A stretch of DNA of 64,000 nucleotides from Roseihalotalea indica (lineage in GTDB: Bacteria; Bacteroidota; Bacteroidia; Cytophagales; Cyclobacteriaceae), in the NCBI RefSeq assembly GCF_022458895.1, contig NZ_JAINFL010000013.1, forward strand, positions 124,001 through 188,000, written 5' to 3'. This document shows, piece by piece, positions 34,400-42,239 of the stretch. The notes below the pieces were generated by a model. It searched no databases. It was not told the origin of the DNA and worked only from the letters and a program-made list of their open reading frames with translations. How positions within the stretch are numbered: the first letter of the stretch is position 1; the number at the start of each line of letters is the position of its first letter. A program made the translations under genes and the position numbers.

Positions 34400-34966
34400 A
34401 TGAACACAACCAATAAGTTTAGAACTATGAGCTCTGTATCCATAACTTACGAATTAGCTGTTCACCAAATTCAACAGCTTTACAGTACTGAAAAACAATG
34501 TCTGATGTATCTTAAGGTGTTAGCCTACAAACTTACTAATCTGTATTGGAAGGATGTATTGTGGGAATTATTACCCTTGACCCATCAAAAGATTAAACAG
34601 TTACATCGGCTTCAGACTATAGTGCAGGGGGCCTCGGAAACCGTCAATACGGCAGGTATCAATGGCATTGTCAGTGAAGGGTTCGAGCAGATGAAAAGTG
34701 TTGAGAACTCTGAATTGAAAGATGCGCTTATTGTGCATACACTCATTCTCCTGAATCATTATAAACTGGGGAGCTACCGAATACTGTTGACCTATTTCCA
34801 GTTCTTGAGGCGAGAGAATGAAGCTAATATTGTCCAGACTATCTTAGCTCAGGAAGAAGGAACCTTATCAAAGCTCATGCGCATACTGAGCTCATCGATT
34901 CCCACGAGTTCACCTATTTCGGAGGCTTTTGTGACCGAGATTCATGATGCAACTCCTTTTAGTTAA
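34400..34966 (+). CDS. DUF892 (YciF-like) ferritin-like protein
   Basis: 188 residues; a four-helix bundle is predicted with ELAVHQIQQLYSTEKQCL (helix 1, LYS.EKQ signature), a GIVSEGFEQM helix and NHYKLGSYRILLTYFQFL, the EHYEIA-type helix in which EHYE has become NHYK. The family is widespread in stress clusters and may bind metal, but here one putative metal ligand (Glu) is replaced, so metal binding is doubtful. It is co-transcribed with the upstream DUF2267 gene and followed at 17 bp by a Usp gene. Confidence 0.72.
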   Translation: MNTTNKFRTMSSVSITYELAVHQIQQLYSTEKQCLMYLKVLAYKLTNLYWKDVLWELLPLTHQKIKQLHRLQTIVQGASETVNTAGINGIVSEGFEQMKSVENSELKDALIVHTLILLNHYKLGSYRILLTYFQFLRRENEANIVQTILAQEEGTLSKLMRILSSSIPTSSPISEAFVTEIHDATPFS

Positions 34967-34983
34967 CTATAAATAACACTATC

Positions 34984-35829
34984 ATGAAACCCATTCAGAA
35001 AATTCTTGCTGCTACTGATTTCTCTAATCGGTCCACTCGAGCCTTGAAGTACGCTATTGCTTTAGCTCAGGCTACCGAAGCAAAACTTTACATTTTGCAT
35101 GCTTATCGCGTACCGGCGGTCGCTACTGGCACGCCTTACCCTATGGCCGGTCTGTACACCGATACTCTAACAATCAACCAGCAGGTGGAAAAGGAAGTAG
35201 AACAGTCATTTGAGGAAATTAAGCTGCTTCATCTGAAGGATCATCCGATTCGCTACGAATTTATCTCCAGTTGTGCTTTCCCTGAAGAGGCGATCGAAGA
35301 AGCTATTCCGGAAAAAGCTATTGATCTGGTAGTGATGGGTAATCGGGGTGATAGTAGTTTTGAGAAATTGTTGGGCAGCACGACCACCCATATGATGCGT
35401 CGAACTACCTGTCCGATCCTAGCCATTCCTGAAAATGCGGTATATGCTAAGGTGGACCATATGCTGTTTGCTACCGATTATGAACAAGTGAATCGGGCTG
35501 ATAACTTCCAAGCCCTGCTAGGATTAGCTAGGTTGTTCCGAGCACAGATTGATGTGCTCCATATCACCTCGGCGCAGAAGAAGCTAAGTCAGGAAAAACT
35601 AGCGATAGGAGAAGGGCTGGAGCGCATTTTGCATACTCCTCACCAATACCATCATGCAGATAGCGATGATGTGTTGGAAGGGCTGCAAATGTTCTTGAAA
35701 CAGCATGACGATGTAGGCATGGTGGCGGTGATGCCACGGGATCATAGTTTGTGGGAACGCCTCACCCATAGCAGCATTAGTAAAGAAATCATTTTTGACG
35801 CAGATCGGCCGGTGCTAATCTTTCATTAG
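34984..35829 (+). CDS. Tandem universal stress protein
   Basis: 281 residues, two UspA domains. Domain 1 (1-150) has KILAATDFSNRSTRALKYA and the nucleotide-binding-like loop VVMGNRGDSSFEKLLGS followed by CPILAIP; domain 2 (155-281) has LFATDYEQVNRADN but no glycine loop. It closes the operon DUF2267-DUF892-Usp. It resembles the Usp at 16035-16886 more than the others. Confidence 0.88.
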   Translation: MKPIQKILAATDFSNRSTRALKYAIALAQATEAKLYILHAYRVPAVATGTPYPMAGLYTDTLTINQQVEKEVEQSFEEIKLLHLKDHPIRYEFISSCAFPEEAIEEAIPEKAIDLVVMGNRGDSSFEKLLGSTTTHMMRRTTCPILAIPENAVYAKVDHMLFATDYEQVNRADNFQALLGLARLFRAQIDVLHITSAQKKLSQEKLAIGEGLERILHTPHQYHHADSDDVLEGLQMFLKQHDDVGMVAVMPRDHSLWERLTHSSISKEIIFDADRPVLIFH

Positions 35830-35849
35830 CCGTTCATAATTTTCCTTAG

Positions 35850-36142
35850 CAATCTCCATAGGTTTTTTCTTCGGTGTCTTGGTTGGAGCAATTGTATTGG
35901 CATCTATTTATAACTCAAGCCACGGTTGTTTGATGCCGGTAATGCTGTTTCACTTTCTCAATAACCTTTTTTCAGCGTTTGACCAGGATGTTATTGTAGC
36001 GGTACTGAGTACGGGATATACCGTGGTAGCCTTTCATATTAAAACAACTTCCGGTAAGGCAAACTTAAACCGGGCACTAAGGGTAAGAAATTACTTTATC
36101 CAATCCTCTACAACCGGGAAGGTACCTGGCGCCCATGTCTGA
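35850..36142 (+). pseudogene. C-terminal remnant of a CPBP (CAAX-like) membrane protease
   Basis: The frame reads GFFFGVLVGAIVLASIY and SSHGCLMPVMLFHFLNNLFSAF, which matches the last conserved segment of CPBP intramembrane proteases (H-x3-N motif: HFLNN). The catalytic EExxxR and FxxxH segments are missing, and no start codon fits. It is a 3' fragment. The next 150 bp (to 36292) have open frames, but nothing I recognise. Confidence 0.55.
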
Positions 36143-36292
36143 GGAGTAAGGGCATGTATTGTCGGAACCCTGCAGATAAGAGCACCTATGGGCGGCAGTA
36201 TCAGGGATGCAATTATGTGATTGTGGAGATAGATCCTAGAGACGGGATAAATTACGGTAATACAGTGGCAAATGAACTGACCGAAGGCAGAT

Positions 36293-36793
36293 TTAATTCT
36301 TATTCCGTTCGGAGAGGATAGGTTGCTCTAACAGCTGCCACTCAAACCCCTGATCGGAGCCACCACATCTTTTGGAAATAACCAGAACCGGACAACTAAT
36401 CTCAGCCAGTAGGTTAGGGTAGCCTTCCCTTAGTGCCTTTTGCATGGTGGTACTCAGGATTAACAGGTTAATGTTATGTTCTTGTATGTTGAAGAGGATG
36501 CGGTCCGAGGAAAAACCTACCTCCGCCTGAAATGCATACTGTAGCCCCGAACCTTGGAGGTATTGCTCATCAATTAATTTAAACTGGTGAGCGGCCTTCA
36601 TTTCCAGATTCTTCTTGGCTTCGCGAATGTTTTTGTGATCTAAAAAAGCATCGTTGAACCGGAATGTATACAGTATAACCAAAGCTGACGCATACGTTTT
36701 GGCCAAGTTCATCACCTGGGGTATCGCATCGTTGGAAGACTCCGAAAAGTCTGTTGGAAAAAGTATTTTCTTATATAGGTGTTGACTTTCCAT
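36293..36793 (-). CDS. Single-domain universal stress protein
   Basis: 166 residues, one UspA fold beginning KKILFPTDFSESSNDAI and ending CPVLVISKR, with a polar C-terminal tail. The glycine loop is replaced (ILSTTMQKALREGYPN), so it is probably not an ATP binder. It is divergent from a PAS kinase gene, and the gap holds a perfect tandem dyad pair with a TACATTAG -7 box oriented for this gene. Confidence 0.82.
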   Translation of the reverse strand: MESQHLYKKILFPTDFSESSNDAIPQVMNLAKTYASALVILYTFRFNDAFLDHKNIREAKKNLEMKAAHQFKLIDEQYLQGSGLQYAFQAEVGFSSDRILFNIQEHNINLLILSTTMQKALREGYPNLLAEISCPVLVISKRCGGSDQGFEWQLLEQPILSERNKN

Positions 36794-36828
36794 CGAGAAC
36801 TGTATCCTACAAAGTCTTTATCTTAGCG

Positions 36829-36893
36829 CTAATGTACTTGAATTTGCTACCCTTAAATATGATGACAATCAATCCAAATTTTGATTTTTGTCA
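36829..36893 (-). promoter_or_regulatory. Tandem CRP/FNR-type dyads and -7 box of the Usp gene
   Basis: TGATGACAATCA (36860-36871) and TGATTTTTGTCA (36882-36893) start exactly 22 bp apart. The - strand -7 box TACATTAG (36836-36829) lies 33 bp from the proximal dyad centre. The predicted leader is about 31 nt. The divergent kinase gene may also be affected, as its start is 30 bp from the right dyad. Confidence 0.68.
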
Positions 36894-36917
36894 GTAATTT
36901 TAGCTTACATTCATCAT

Positions 36918-38171
36918 ATGATGCAGAACGATCAAAAAAAAGCCAACCAAGAGGCATTCAGAGCTATTTACGAAGCCTGTGAAGAGGGAATTATTGCCGT
37001 GGATGAAGAGGGGGAAATTAAAATGGCCAATACTGCGGCCCATACTATCTTCGGATATGATGAAAACGAACTGCCGGGGCATAGCATTGAAGATCTAGTC
37101 CCGCCGAAGTTGAAACAACAGCATCAGGCCGACCGAGTCCATTACAATAAAAATCCTCACCCTCGAAGAATGGGAGCCGGACGAGATCTGCTAGCCACCA
37201 AAAAAAATGGGGAGTACTTTCCGGTGGAGATAAGCCTAAATACGGCCTATTTTGATAACAAGCGGCATGTGATTGCCTATGTCATCGATATTAGCGAGCG
37301 TAAGAAGATGGAGCATGCGCTCAAAAAAAGTGAAGAACAATTGATCTTATACGCAGCCCAATTGGAAAAGCGGGTGAAGGAGCGAACGGAAGAATTAGAA
37401 CACACCAATCAAGCCCTCAAGCGGCAGATACAGGAGACTAAGAAAGCCGAAAAAGAGGCTATTAGCGCTTTGGAACGTGAACGGGAGTTGAACGAGCTAA
37501 AATCCCGTTTTGTGTCTACCGCCTCGCATGAGTTCCGTACCCCCCTAAGCACGATCTTGTCATCGGCTTCGCTAATTGAAAGGTATTCGCAAGCAGAAGC
37601 TCAGGAAAAAAGGCTTAAACATATTCAAAAGATTAAGTCTTCCATTGGTAACTTGAATACCATCTTAGAAGACTTTCTGTCCGTATCCAAACTGGAAGAA
37701 GGCAAGGTAGATGTTCAAATTGATACGGTTGATCTGACGGCTCTCTGTGCAGAGGTCATTGATGAACTATCTTCCATTAAGAAAGCAAACCAATCTCTCA
37801 TTTTCTCTTCTGAAGGTACGCCCGAGCTCATAGCGGCCGACCCTAAAATCATTAAAAACATTGTAATTAACCTTACCTCGAACGCTATCAAGTACTCGGA
37901 AAAAGACATTACCATCAGAGTAGACTACCGGGCGAACGATCACCTATGCCTCTCTATTATTGATGAGGGGATTGGTATCCCTCAGGAGGAACAGAAACAT
38001 CTTTTTGATCGCTTTTTCCGCGCCAGGAACGCTACCCACATTCAAGGCACCGGTTTGGGATTGAACATCGTAAAAAAATACGTTGACATGCTGAGCGGGA
38101 CCATTGAGTTTAAGAGTGAGGCAAATGAAGGTACCGAATTCTATGTCAGGCTTCCTAAAGTAACAAAGTAA
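36918..38171 (+). CDS. PAS sensor histidine kinase
   Basis: 417 residues from ATG 36918 (TTG 36888 overlaps a regulatory dyad and is rejected). One PAS domain (about 5-130) with GRDLLATKKNGEYFPVEIS, a coiled linker (about 140-195), a HisKA domain with phospho-acceptor His204 in SHEFRTPLS, and HATPase_c (about 300-417) with NLTSNAIKYS, DEGIGIP and GTGLGLNIVKKYV. No membrane segment. The next gene starts immediately after its stop, encoding a receiver-CRP fusion that is almost certainly its phosphorylation target. Confidence 0.9.
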   Translation: MMQNDQKKANQEAFRAIYEACEEGIIAVDEEGEIKMANTAAHTIFGYDENELPGHSIEDLVPPKLKQQHQADRVHYNKNPHPRRMGAGRDLLATKKNGEYFPVEISLNTAYFDNKRHVIAYVIDISERKKMEHALKKSEEQLILYAAQLEKRVKERTEELEHTNQALKRQIQETKKAEKEAISALERERELNELKSRFVSTASHEFRTPLSTILSSASLIERYSQAEAQEKRLKHIQKIKSSIGNLNTILEDFLSVSKLEEGKVDVQIDTVDLTALCAEVIDELSSIKKANQSLIFSSEGTPELIAADPKIIKNIVINLTSNAIKYSEKDITIRVDYRANDHLCLSIIDEGIGIPQEEQKHLFDRFFRARNATHIQGTGLGLNIVKKYVDMLSGTIEFKSEANEGTEFYVRLPKVTK

Positions 38172-39242
38172 ATGAAGAAAATACTTATTATAGAAGACAA
38201 CGCCGATATCCGGGAGAATATAGCCGAAATACTGGAGCTGGCCGATTATGAGGCAATCACCGCCACCCAAGGTAAAGAAGGGGTGGAAAAAGCCATACAG
38301 GAGCAGCCCGATCTGATTATCTGTGATATTATGATGCCCGAACTGGATGGGTACGGAGTGCTACATATCCTCGCGAAAAAAGAATCTACCGCCTACATTC
38401 CCTTTATCTTTCTTACCGCCAAAGCCGATAGAGCCGACATGCGCAAGGGGATGATGCTGGGAGCAGATGATTACCTGACCAAACCTTTTGATGATACCGA
38501 ACTGCTCGATGCCATAGAAGTGAGACTCAGGAAGAATGATCTACTAAAAAAAGAATATGCATCAAGCGCCGAAGGGCTATATTCCTTTATTTCGGATGCC
38601 CAATCCCTACACCACTTCCTGTCGATAGACAGTCAGAAAAAGCCGCGATTCTACCGAAAGAAGAGTGTGATCTATCACCCCGGCGAAATGCCCCTCAGTG
38701 TGTTTCTTATCGCAAAAGGAAAAATAAAAACGATTCGTATTAATGAAGATGGGAAGGAGCTTATTACCGGTATCTATAGTCAGGGTGAGTATTTTGGGTA
38801 CGAGGCTTTGCTTAAAAACCAAGAATATACGAATAGCGCTGAGACCATGGAGGATTCTGAAATCATCATTTTGCCGAAAGATGAGTTTTATCAGTTGGTT
38901 TATGGCAATCGGGAAATAGCACAAAAATTTATCGAATTACTTTCTAATAAAGTAGAAGAGAAAGAAGAGAAACTGCTGCATCTGGCCTATGACTCAGTAA
39001 GGCAACGTACCGCTGAAGCCCTGATCAGTTTGTACCAGAAATTTAATACTGAAAAAGATATCAACTACGAGTTTACTGTCTCTCGGGAGGATCTGGCCAA
39101 TATGGTTGGCACAGCTACCGAGTCGGTTATAAGAGTAATTTCAGATTTCAAAGAAGAAGGCATCATCACCACGCGAAGCAGCAAGATTACGATTAAACAA
39201 CCGGGCAAGTTGGAGAAAATAAGAAAGTGGCATGTAGGATAG
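38172..39242 (+). CDS. Receiver domain fused to a CRP/FNR-type DNA-binding protein
   Basis: 356 residues: a receiver domain (1-120) with E8/D9, phospho-acceptor D52 (IICDIMMPELDG) and K103 (YLTKPFDD); a linker; a cyclic-nucleotide-binding-like domain (about 150-265: SVIYHPGEMPLSVFLIAKGKIK ... GEYFGYEAL); and a winged HTH (about 283-345). The recognition helix GTATESVIRVISDF keeps the E-x-x-x-R contact pair, like the CRP at 23402. The ATG directly abuts the kinase stop. It should let a kinase control a CRP-type promoter by phosphorylation, and it is a candidate reader of the TGAY-N4-RTCA dyads. Confidence 0.9.
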   Translation: MKKILIIEDNADIRENIAEILELADYEAITATQGKEGVEKAIQEQPDLIICDIMMPELDGYGVLHILAKKESTAYIPFIFLTAKADRADMRKGMMLGADDYLTKPFDDTELLDAIEVRLRKNDLLKKEYASSAEGLYSFISDAQSLHHFLSIDSQKKPRFYRKKSVIYHPGEMPLSVFLIAKGKIKTIRINEDGKELITGIYSQGEYFGYEALLKNQEYTNSAETMEDSEIIILPKDEFYQLVYGNREIAQKFIELLSNKVEEKEEKLLHLAYDSVRQRTAEALISLYQKFNTEKDINYEFTVSREDLANMVGTATESVIRVISDFKEEGIITTRSSKITIKQPGKLEKIRKWHVG

Positions 39243-39402
39243 GGGGAATAAAGACCAGGACTGAGGAGATTCTTGAAGTATACGATAAAGTGATGAAAAC
39301 CGTCAGTAGAGACTGCTATAGCTCTGATTCTAAATATATATGGTTTGATGGCTCTAGTCCATGAGTGGGTATAATATGAGTAAGGAATGGGAAAGTCTAC
39401 GG

Positions 39403-40017
39403 TCAGAGTATCCGAAGGTGTAGATCAAACGCAATAGTTACTTCCTCGTCTACGGTCACCATACCCATGAATTTTTTTGGGGGAGTCAGATGAAAGTCAG
39501 TGATGTTCAGGCACTGCTCACCCTGATAAGCAGAGGGGCTGCCAGATTCCGGCACGTTGCTTATTGGTACCTCATAGATTCTATCTTCCCCGGCTACAGT
39601 AAACCGGACCCTAACCCACACCTGACAGCCTTGATTGGGCGCTTCGCGTACCCATAGGCTCAGTAGACTAAGCTTCAGATCAGGGTGCTGTTCGTATTCC
39701 AGCAGATTCTGGAAATCTCTGTTCATCATCGGGTTACCGCAGTCAAAGCAGGCTACCTTTATCGATATGTTGGCTTCTTCCAATTGCCATAAGCTATCGG
39801 ATTGTGGTTGAATCCGGATGCTCAATGTATCTCGGGATAGATCCCCCTCGTAACGGCAACGGAAGGTGCTGATATTCGTACTTCCCTGGATTTTCAGCGA
39901 ACTACCTTCTTCAATGACTACCACTACCATTTCGTTCGGAGCAGTAGGGGAGGTAGTCAGCGTAAACCAATTTATAAGCAGAAGTACAAAAGCTGAATTA
40001 AAAAGCAAGAAACCCAT
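39403..40017 (-). CDS. YceI-family protein
   Basis: 204 residues with an N-terminal hydrophobic signal segment. SSLKIQGSTNISTFRC, KVACFDCGNPMMNRDFQNLLEYEQHPDLKLSL and FHLTPPKKFMG fit a diverged YceI-like lipocalin barrel, usually periplasmic and isoprenoid-binding. Four cysteines (one pair in CFDCG) are unusual for the family and could form disulfides. It is the third gene of a YceI-porin-YceI set on the - strand, after an internal terminator. Confidence 0.7.
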   Translation of the reverse strand: MGFLLFNSAFVLLLINWFTLTTSPTAPNEMVVVVIEEGSSLKIQGSTNISTFRCRYEGDLSRDTLSIRIQPQSDSLWQLEEANISIKVACFDCGNPMMNRDFQNLLEYEQHPDLKLSLLSLWVREAPNQGCQVWVRVRFTVAGEDRIYEVPISNVPESGSPSAYQGEQCLNITDFHLTPPKKFMGMVTVDEEVTIAFDLHLRIL

Positions 40018-40055
40018 GGTAGACGGAGAATAACTGAGACAAAATTTAGATGCAG

Positions 40056-40084
40056 AAAAGCAGTCGGGAAAATCCCGAACTGCC
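40056..40084 (-). terminator. Intrinsic terminator between porin and second YceI gene
   Basis: On the - strand GGCAGT-TCGGGA and TCCCGA-CTGC form a stem with a TTT loop and a one-base bulge, followed by TTTT. It lies 20 bp after the porin stop and 39 bp before the next start, so it may reduce or end transcription of the operon. Confidence 0.7.
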
Positions 40085-40103
40085 TTCTTTCTTCTGCTCC
40101 GGT

Positions 40104-41396
40104 CTAGAAAGCGACCGTGGCTTCTAACATCAGGCCGTTGAACTGACCTTCGTGGTAGATACTGCTGGGGTCAAATTCCTTGTACTCCTGATTTATATAT
40201 TCAGCCTTCATCAGAATGTTCTTTGTAATGAACCAACCACCACCTACTTGCAGCCGGTTGACGGTGACCTCATCGGTAGAAAAGGCCATAGGACCGGTGA
40301 CGGTATTGTACCGAAGGGCTACATAGAGTTGATCATATGGCAGGAATCGGTATACCGCTTCGGCGCCGTACTGGCTCCATTCTCGATTTTTATCTTCGTC
40401 AGACAGGCTACCATTAGACCATTCGGCAACTCCGAAGAGCTCCAGGCCGCTGATTTCCACGAAGGGGTTGATCTGGAAGGAGGTGACGTCATTTCGGAAG
40501 TTAGGATTTAGCCGGCCGGAGGTAAACTGAGAAGATTCGGAAGCATTCACGTTTTCCATCACCAGGTAGTAGCGTGAGCCAGTTCGGTCACCGGCATACA
40601 GAGTGTTGTTGAGCGACTTGTTGGTGGTGTAGAAAGAACCGGTCAGTCGGAAGCGAAAATCATCGCTGTACCGTTTGTCGTAGCCGATCTTACCGTAGTA
40701 CGAAGGAGCGCGATTCTCTGGGGAGACTACACTGCCTTTGATCTCCCCACCGGAAGTAGCGATCATAGCCAGGAAGTTATTCTTAAAGAAGTACAGTTCT
40801 GCTCCGATTTCGGTGGTAAAAGCATCCATCAGGTAGTTGCCCACTAGCGGGTTATACAGGGCATTGGCATTGTCGGTACGGCGGAAGTGGGTATCTCCGT
40901 AGTTAATCTCCATGTGGCCGGCCCGCAGTCGGACGTACTCAAAGACGTGGTCCAGAAAGGCACTGTGCAGGAAGGGTACCTTATCTACCTGCACGTAACC
41001 GCCTTTTACCCAGGCTTCAGGGTGGTGACGGGACGACAGGTAAGTCACTACATTCATGCTGACTCCGTCGGCCAGTTGCACATCCAGGTTCAGATTGGCG
41101 GTAGCCAGGTTAAAGCCGGGGCCGATGTCTTTCAACTCATTCAGGTCCACTCCGTCTACTAAATTAGGTTCGGCCGCATTGCTGTGTTTTAGGGCCTGCA
41201 ACTGCTGGGTGAATGCTCCGCCTACTCGCACGGATACGTCGGTAAACCCTATAGTATCGGCTTTAGAAGGCTCAAACATGTTAATACCTCGTTGGTCGTA
41301 AGGCCGCCAGTACTGTATAGGCTTAAACTGAGCCTGTGCCATCCAAGGCAGGCTGATCAACAGCAGAGCAGAGAAAAGATAATGTAATGTTTTCAT
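40104..41396 (-). CDS. Outer-membrane porin-like beta-barrel protein
   Basis: 430 residues from ATG 41396, which gives a standard signal peptide (MKTLHYLFSALLLISLPWMAQAQ); an upstream in-frame ATG would add 24 residues and overlap the YceI gene by 47 bp. The mature part is rich in alternating aromatic strands (YYGKIGYDKRY, QLYVALRYNTV-like) and ends in ...EATVAF with terminal Phe. Families of this type in Bacteroidota are annotated as hypothetical or porin. It lies between two YceI genes; co-transcription suggests a shared envelope role, possibly in lipid or quinone traffic. Confidence 0.6.
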   Translation of the reverse strand: MKTLHYLFSALLLISLPWMAQAQFKPIQYWRPYDQRGINMFEPSKADTIGFTDVSVRVGGAFTQQLQALKHSNAAEPNLVDGVDLNELKDIGPGFNLATANLNLDVQLADGVSMNVVTYLSSRHHPEAWVKGGYVQVDKVPFLHSAFLDHVFEYVRLRAGHMEINYGDTHFRRTDNANALYNPLVGNYLMDAFTTEIGAELYFFKNNFLAMIATSGGEIKGSVVSPENRAPSYYGKIGYDKRYSDDFRFRLTGSFYTTNKSLNNTLYAGDRTGSRYYLVMENVNASESSQFTSGRLNPNFRNDVTSFQINPFVEISGLELFGVAEWSNGSLSDEDKNREWSQYGAEAVYRFLPYDQLYVALRYNTVTGPMAFSTDEVTVNRLQVGGGWFITKNILMKAEYINQEYKEFDPSSIYHEGQFNGLMLEATVAF

Positions 41397-41421
41397 GGTA
41401 TGGGATTTTATGAGATAGGTG

Positions 41422-41994
41422 CTAATTAATGTTATTAAGGTAGAGAGTGTAGTTAATGGTGATTTCATCGCCGGTTTTAATGGTTCCGAACACGGCTGTC
41501 GGGGGTTCTATGCCGAAGTCTGTCATCTTCATAGTATGGGTGCCCATGAGGCGTATCAGGCTTGGAGAGACTACTTCATATTTGGCCTCTACCTGCACCA
41601 GTCGTAAAGTGCCGACCATACGCAATTCACCGGTAGCTTGGATTTTTCCTGATGCCAGGGGCTTGATCTGTTGTAAGGCAAACTGAATGGTGGGGTATTC
41701 TCTTTCATGCAGCGCTTCGTAGGTGTTCTTATCCATTGCCGACTTACCGCTTTTGATGGATTTCACCGGTATGGTAAGGGTCACTTTCTCAAACAGAGGA
41801 CATTGATTTTGCACTTCAAGCCGGGCTTTCCCTTTGATCTCGGTAACCTCGCTTTCCCAGTCATGTAGGGTAGAGGTGCCTTTGATCATCATAATGCTGT
41901 TGTCAGCCACCTCATAGGTTTCCTGGGCTTGGGCGGAAAAGATAATGAGCCCGAATAATAAGCCCCAAATACCAGAGTTTTGTATGTTTTTCAT
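41422..41994 (-). CDS. YceI-family periplasmic protein
   Basis: 190 residues with a signal peptide (to about residue 24, SAQAQ). The YceI barrel is clear: SIMMIKGTSTLHDWES, FEKVTLTIPVKSIKSGKSAMDKN, EYPTIQFAL, ATGELRMVGTLR and the final TDFGIEPPTAVFG. YceI proteins bind long-chain polyprenyl compounds such as ubiquinone precursors, and some are induced by stress. It is the first gene of the - strand trio, and its promoter region holds a dyad flanked by two half-sites at 22-bp steps. Confidence 0.85.
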   Translation of the reverse strand: MKNIQNSGIWGLLFGLIIFSAQAQETYEVADNSIMMIKGTSTLHDWESEVTEIKGKARLEVQNQCPLFEKVTLTIPVKSIKSGKSAMDKNTYEALHEREYPTIQFALQQIKPLASGKIQATGELRMVGTLRLVQVEAKYEVVSPSLIRLMGTHTMKMTDFGIEPPTAVFGTIKTGDEITINYTLYLNNIN

Positions 41995-42066
41995 GTTCGG
42001 AAGACTTTTAGTAAATGCCGGTATAGTGTTTTACTCCGACCGTTCAAAGGTCGCTCACCGGACTAC

Positions 42067-42131
42067 CAAAGTCATTGACTGAACGCAGGTAAAAACATGA
42101 TTTTGATCAGATTATCTGATGATGACCACCC
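42067..42131 (-). promoter_or_regulatory. CRP/FNR-type dyad flanked by half-sites, before YceI
   Basis: TGATTTTGATCA (42098-42109) is a full dyad; left half-sites TGAC (42076) and TGAT (42120) occur 22 bp to each side. The - strand TGACTTTG (42074-42067) is one mismatch from TAnnTTTG and 33 bp from the dyad centre. The predicted leader is about 75 nt. It is the last dyad of the set in the window. Confidence 0.55.
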
Positions 42132-42239
42132 AGCTACCGAAGGATGAGTATTACTTTTAGAATGCTGGTAATTGTGTAGGAAGTTTCAATATTTAAGGTA
42201 TGCCTCTTGTCCTAAAAATTAGATGCCACGCCGCGCTGG

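Noticed and set aside
36143..36292. Open frame reading QGCNYVIVEIDPRDGINYGNT
   Set aside because: It looks faintly protein-like, but has no start codon or known relative; possibly another remnant, not supportable as a gene.
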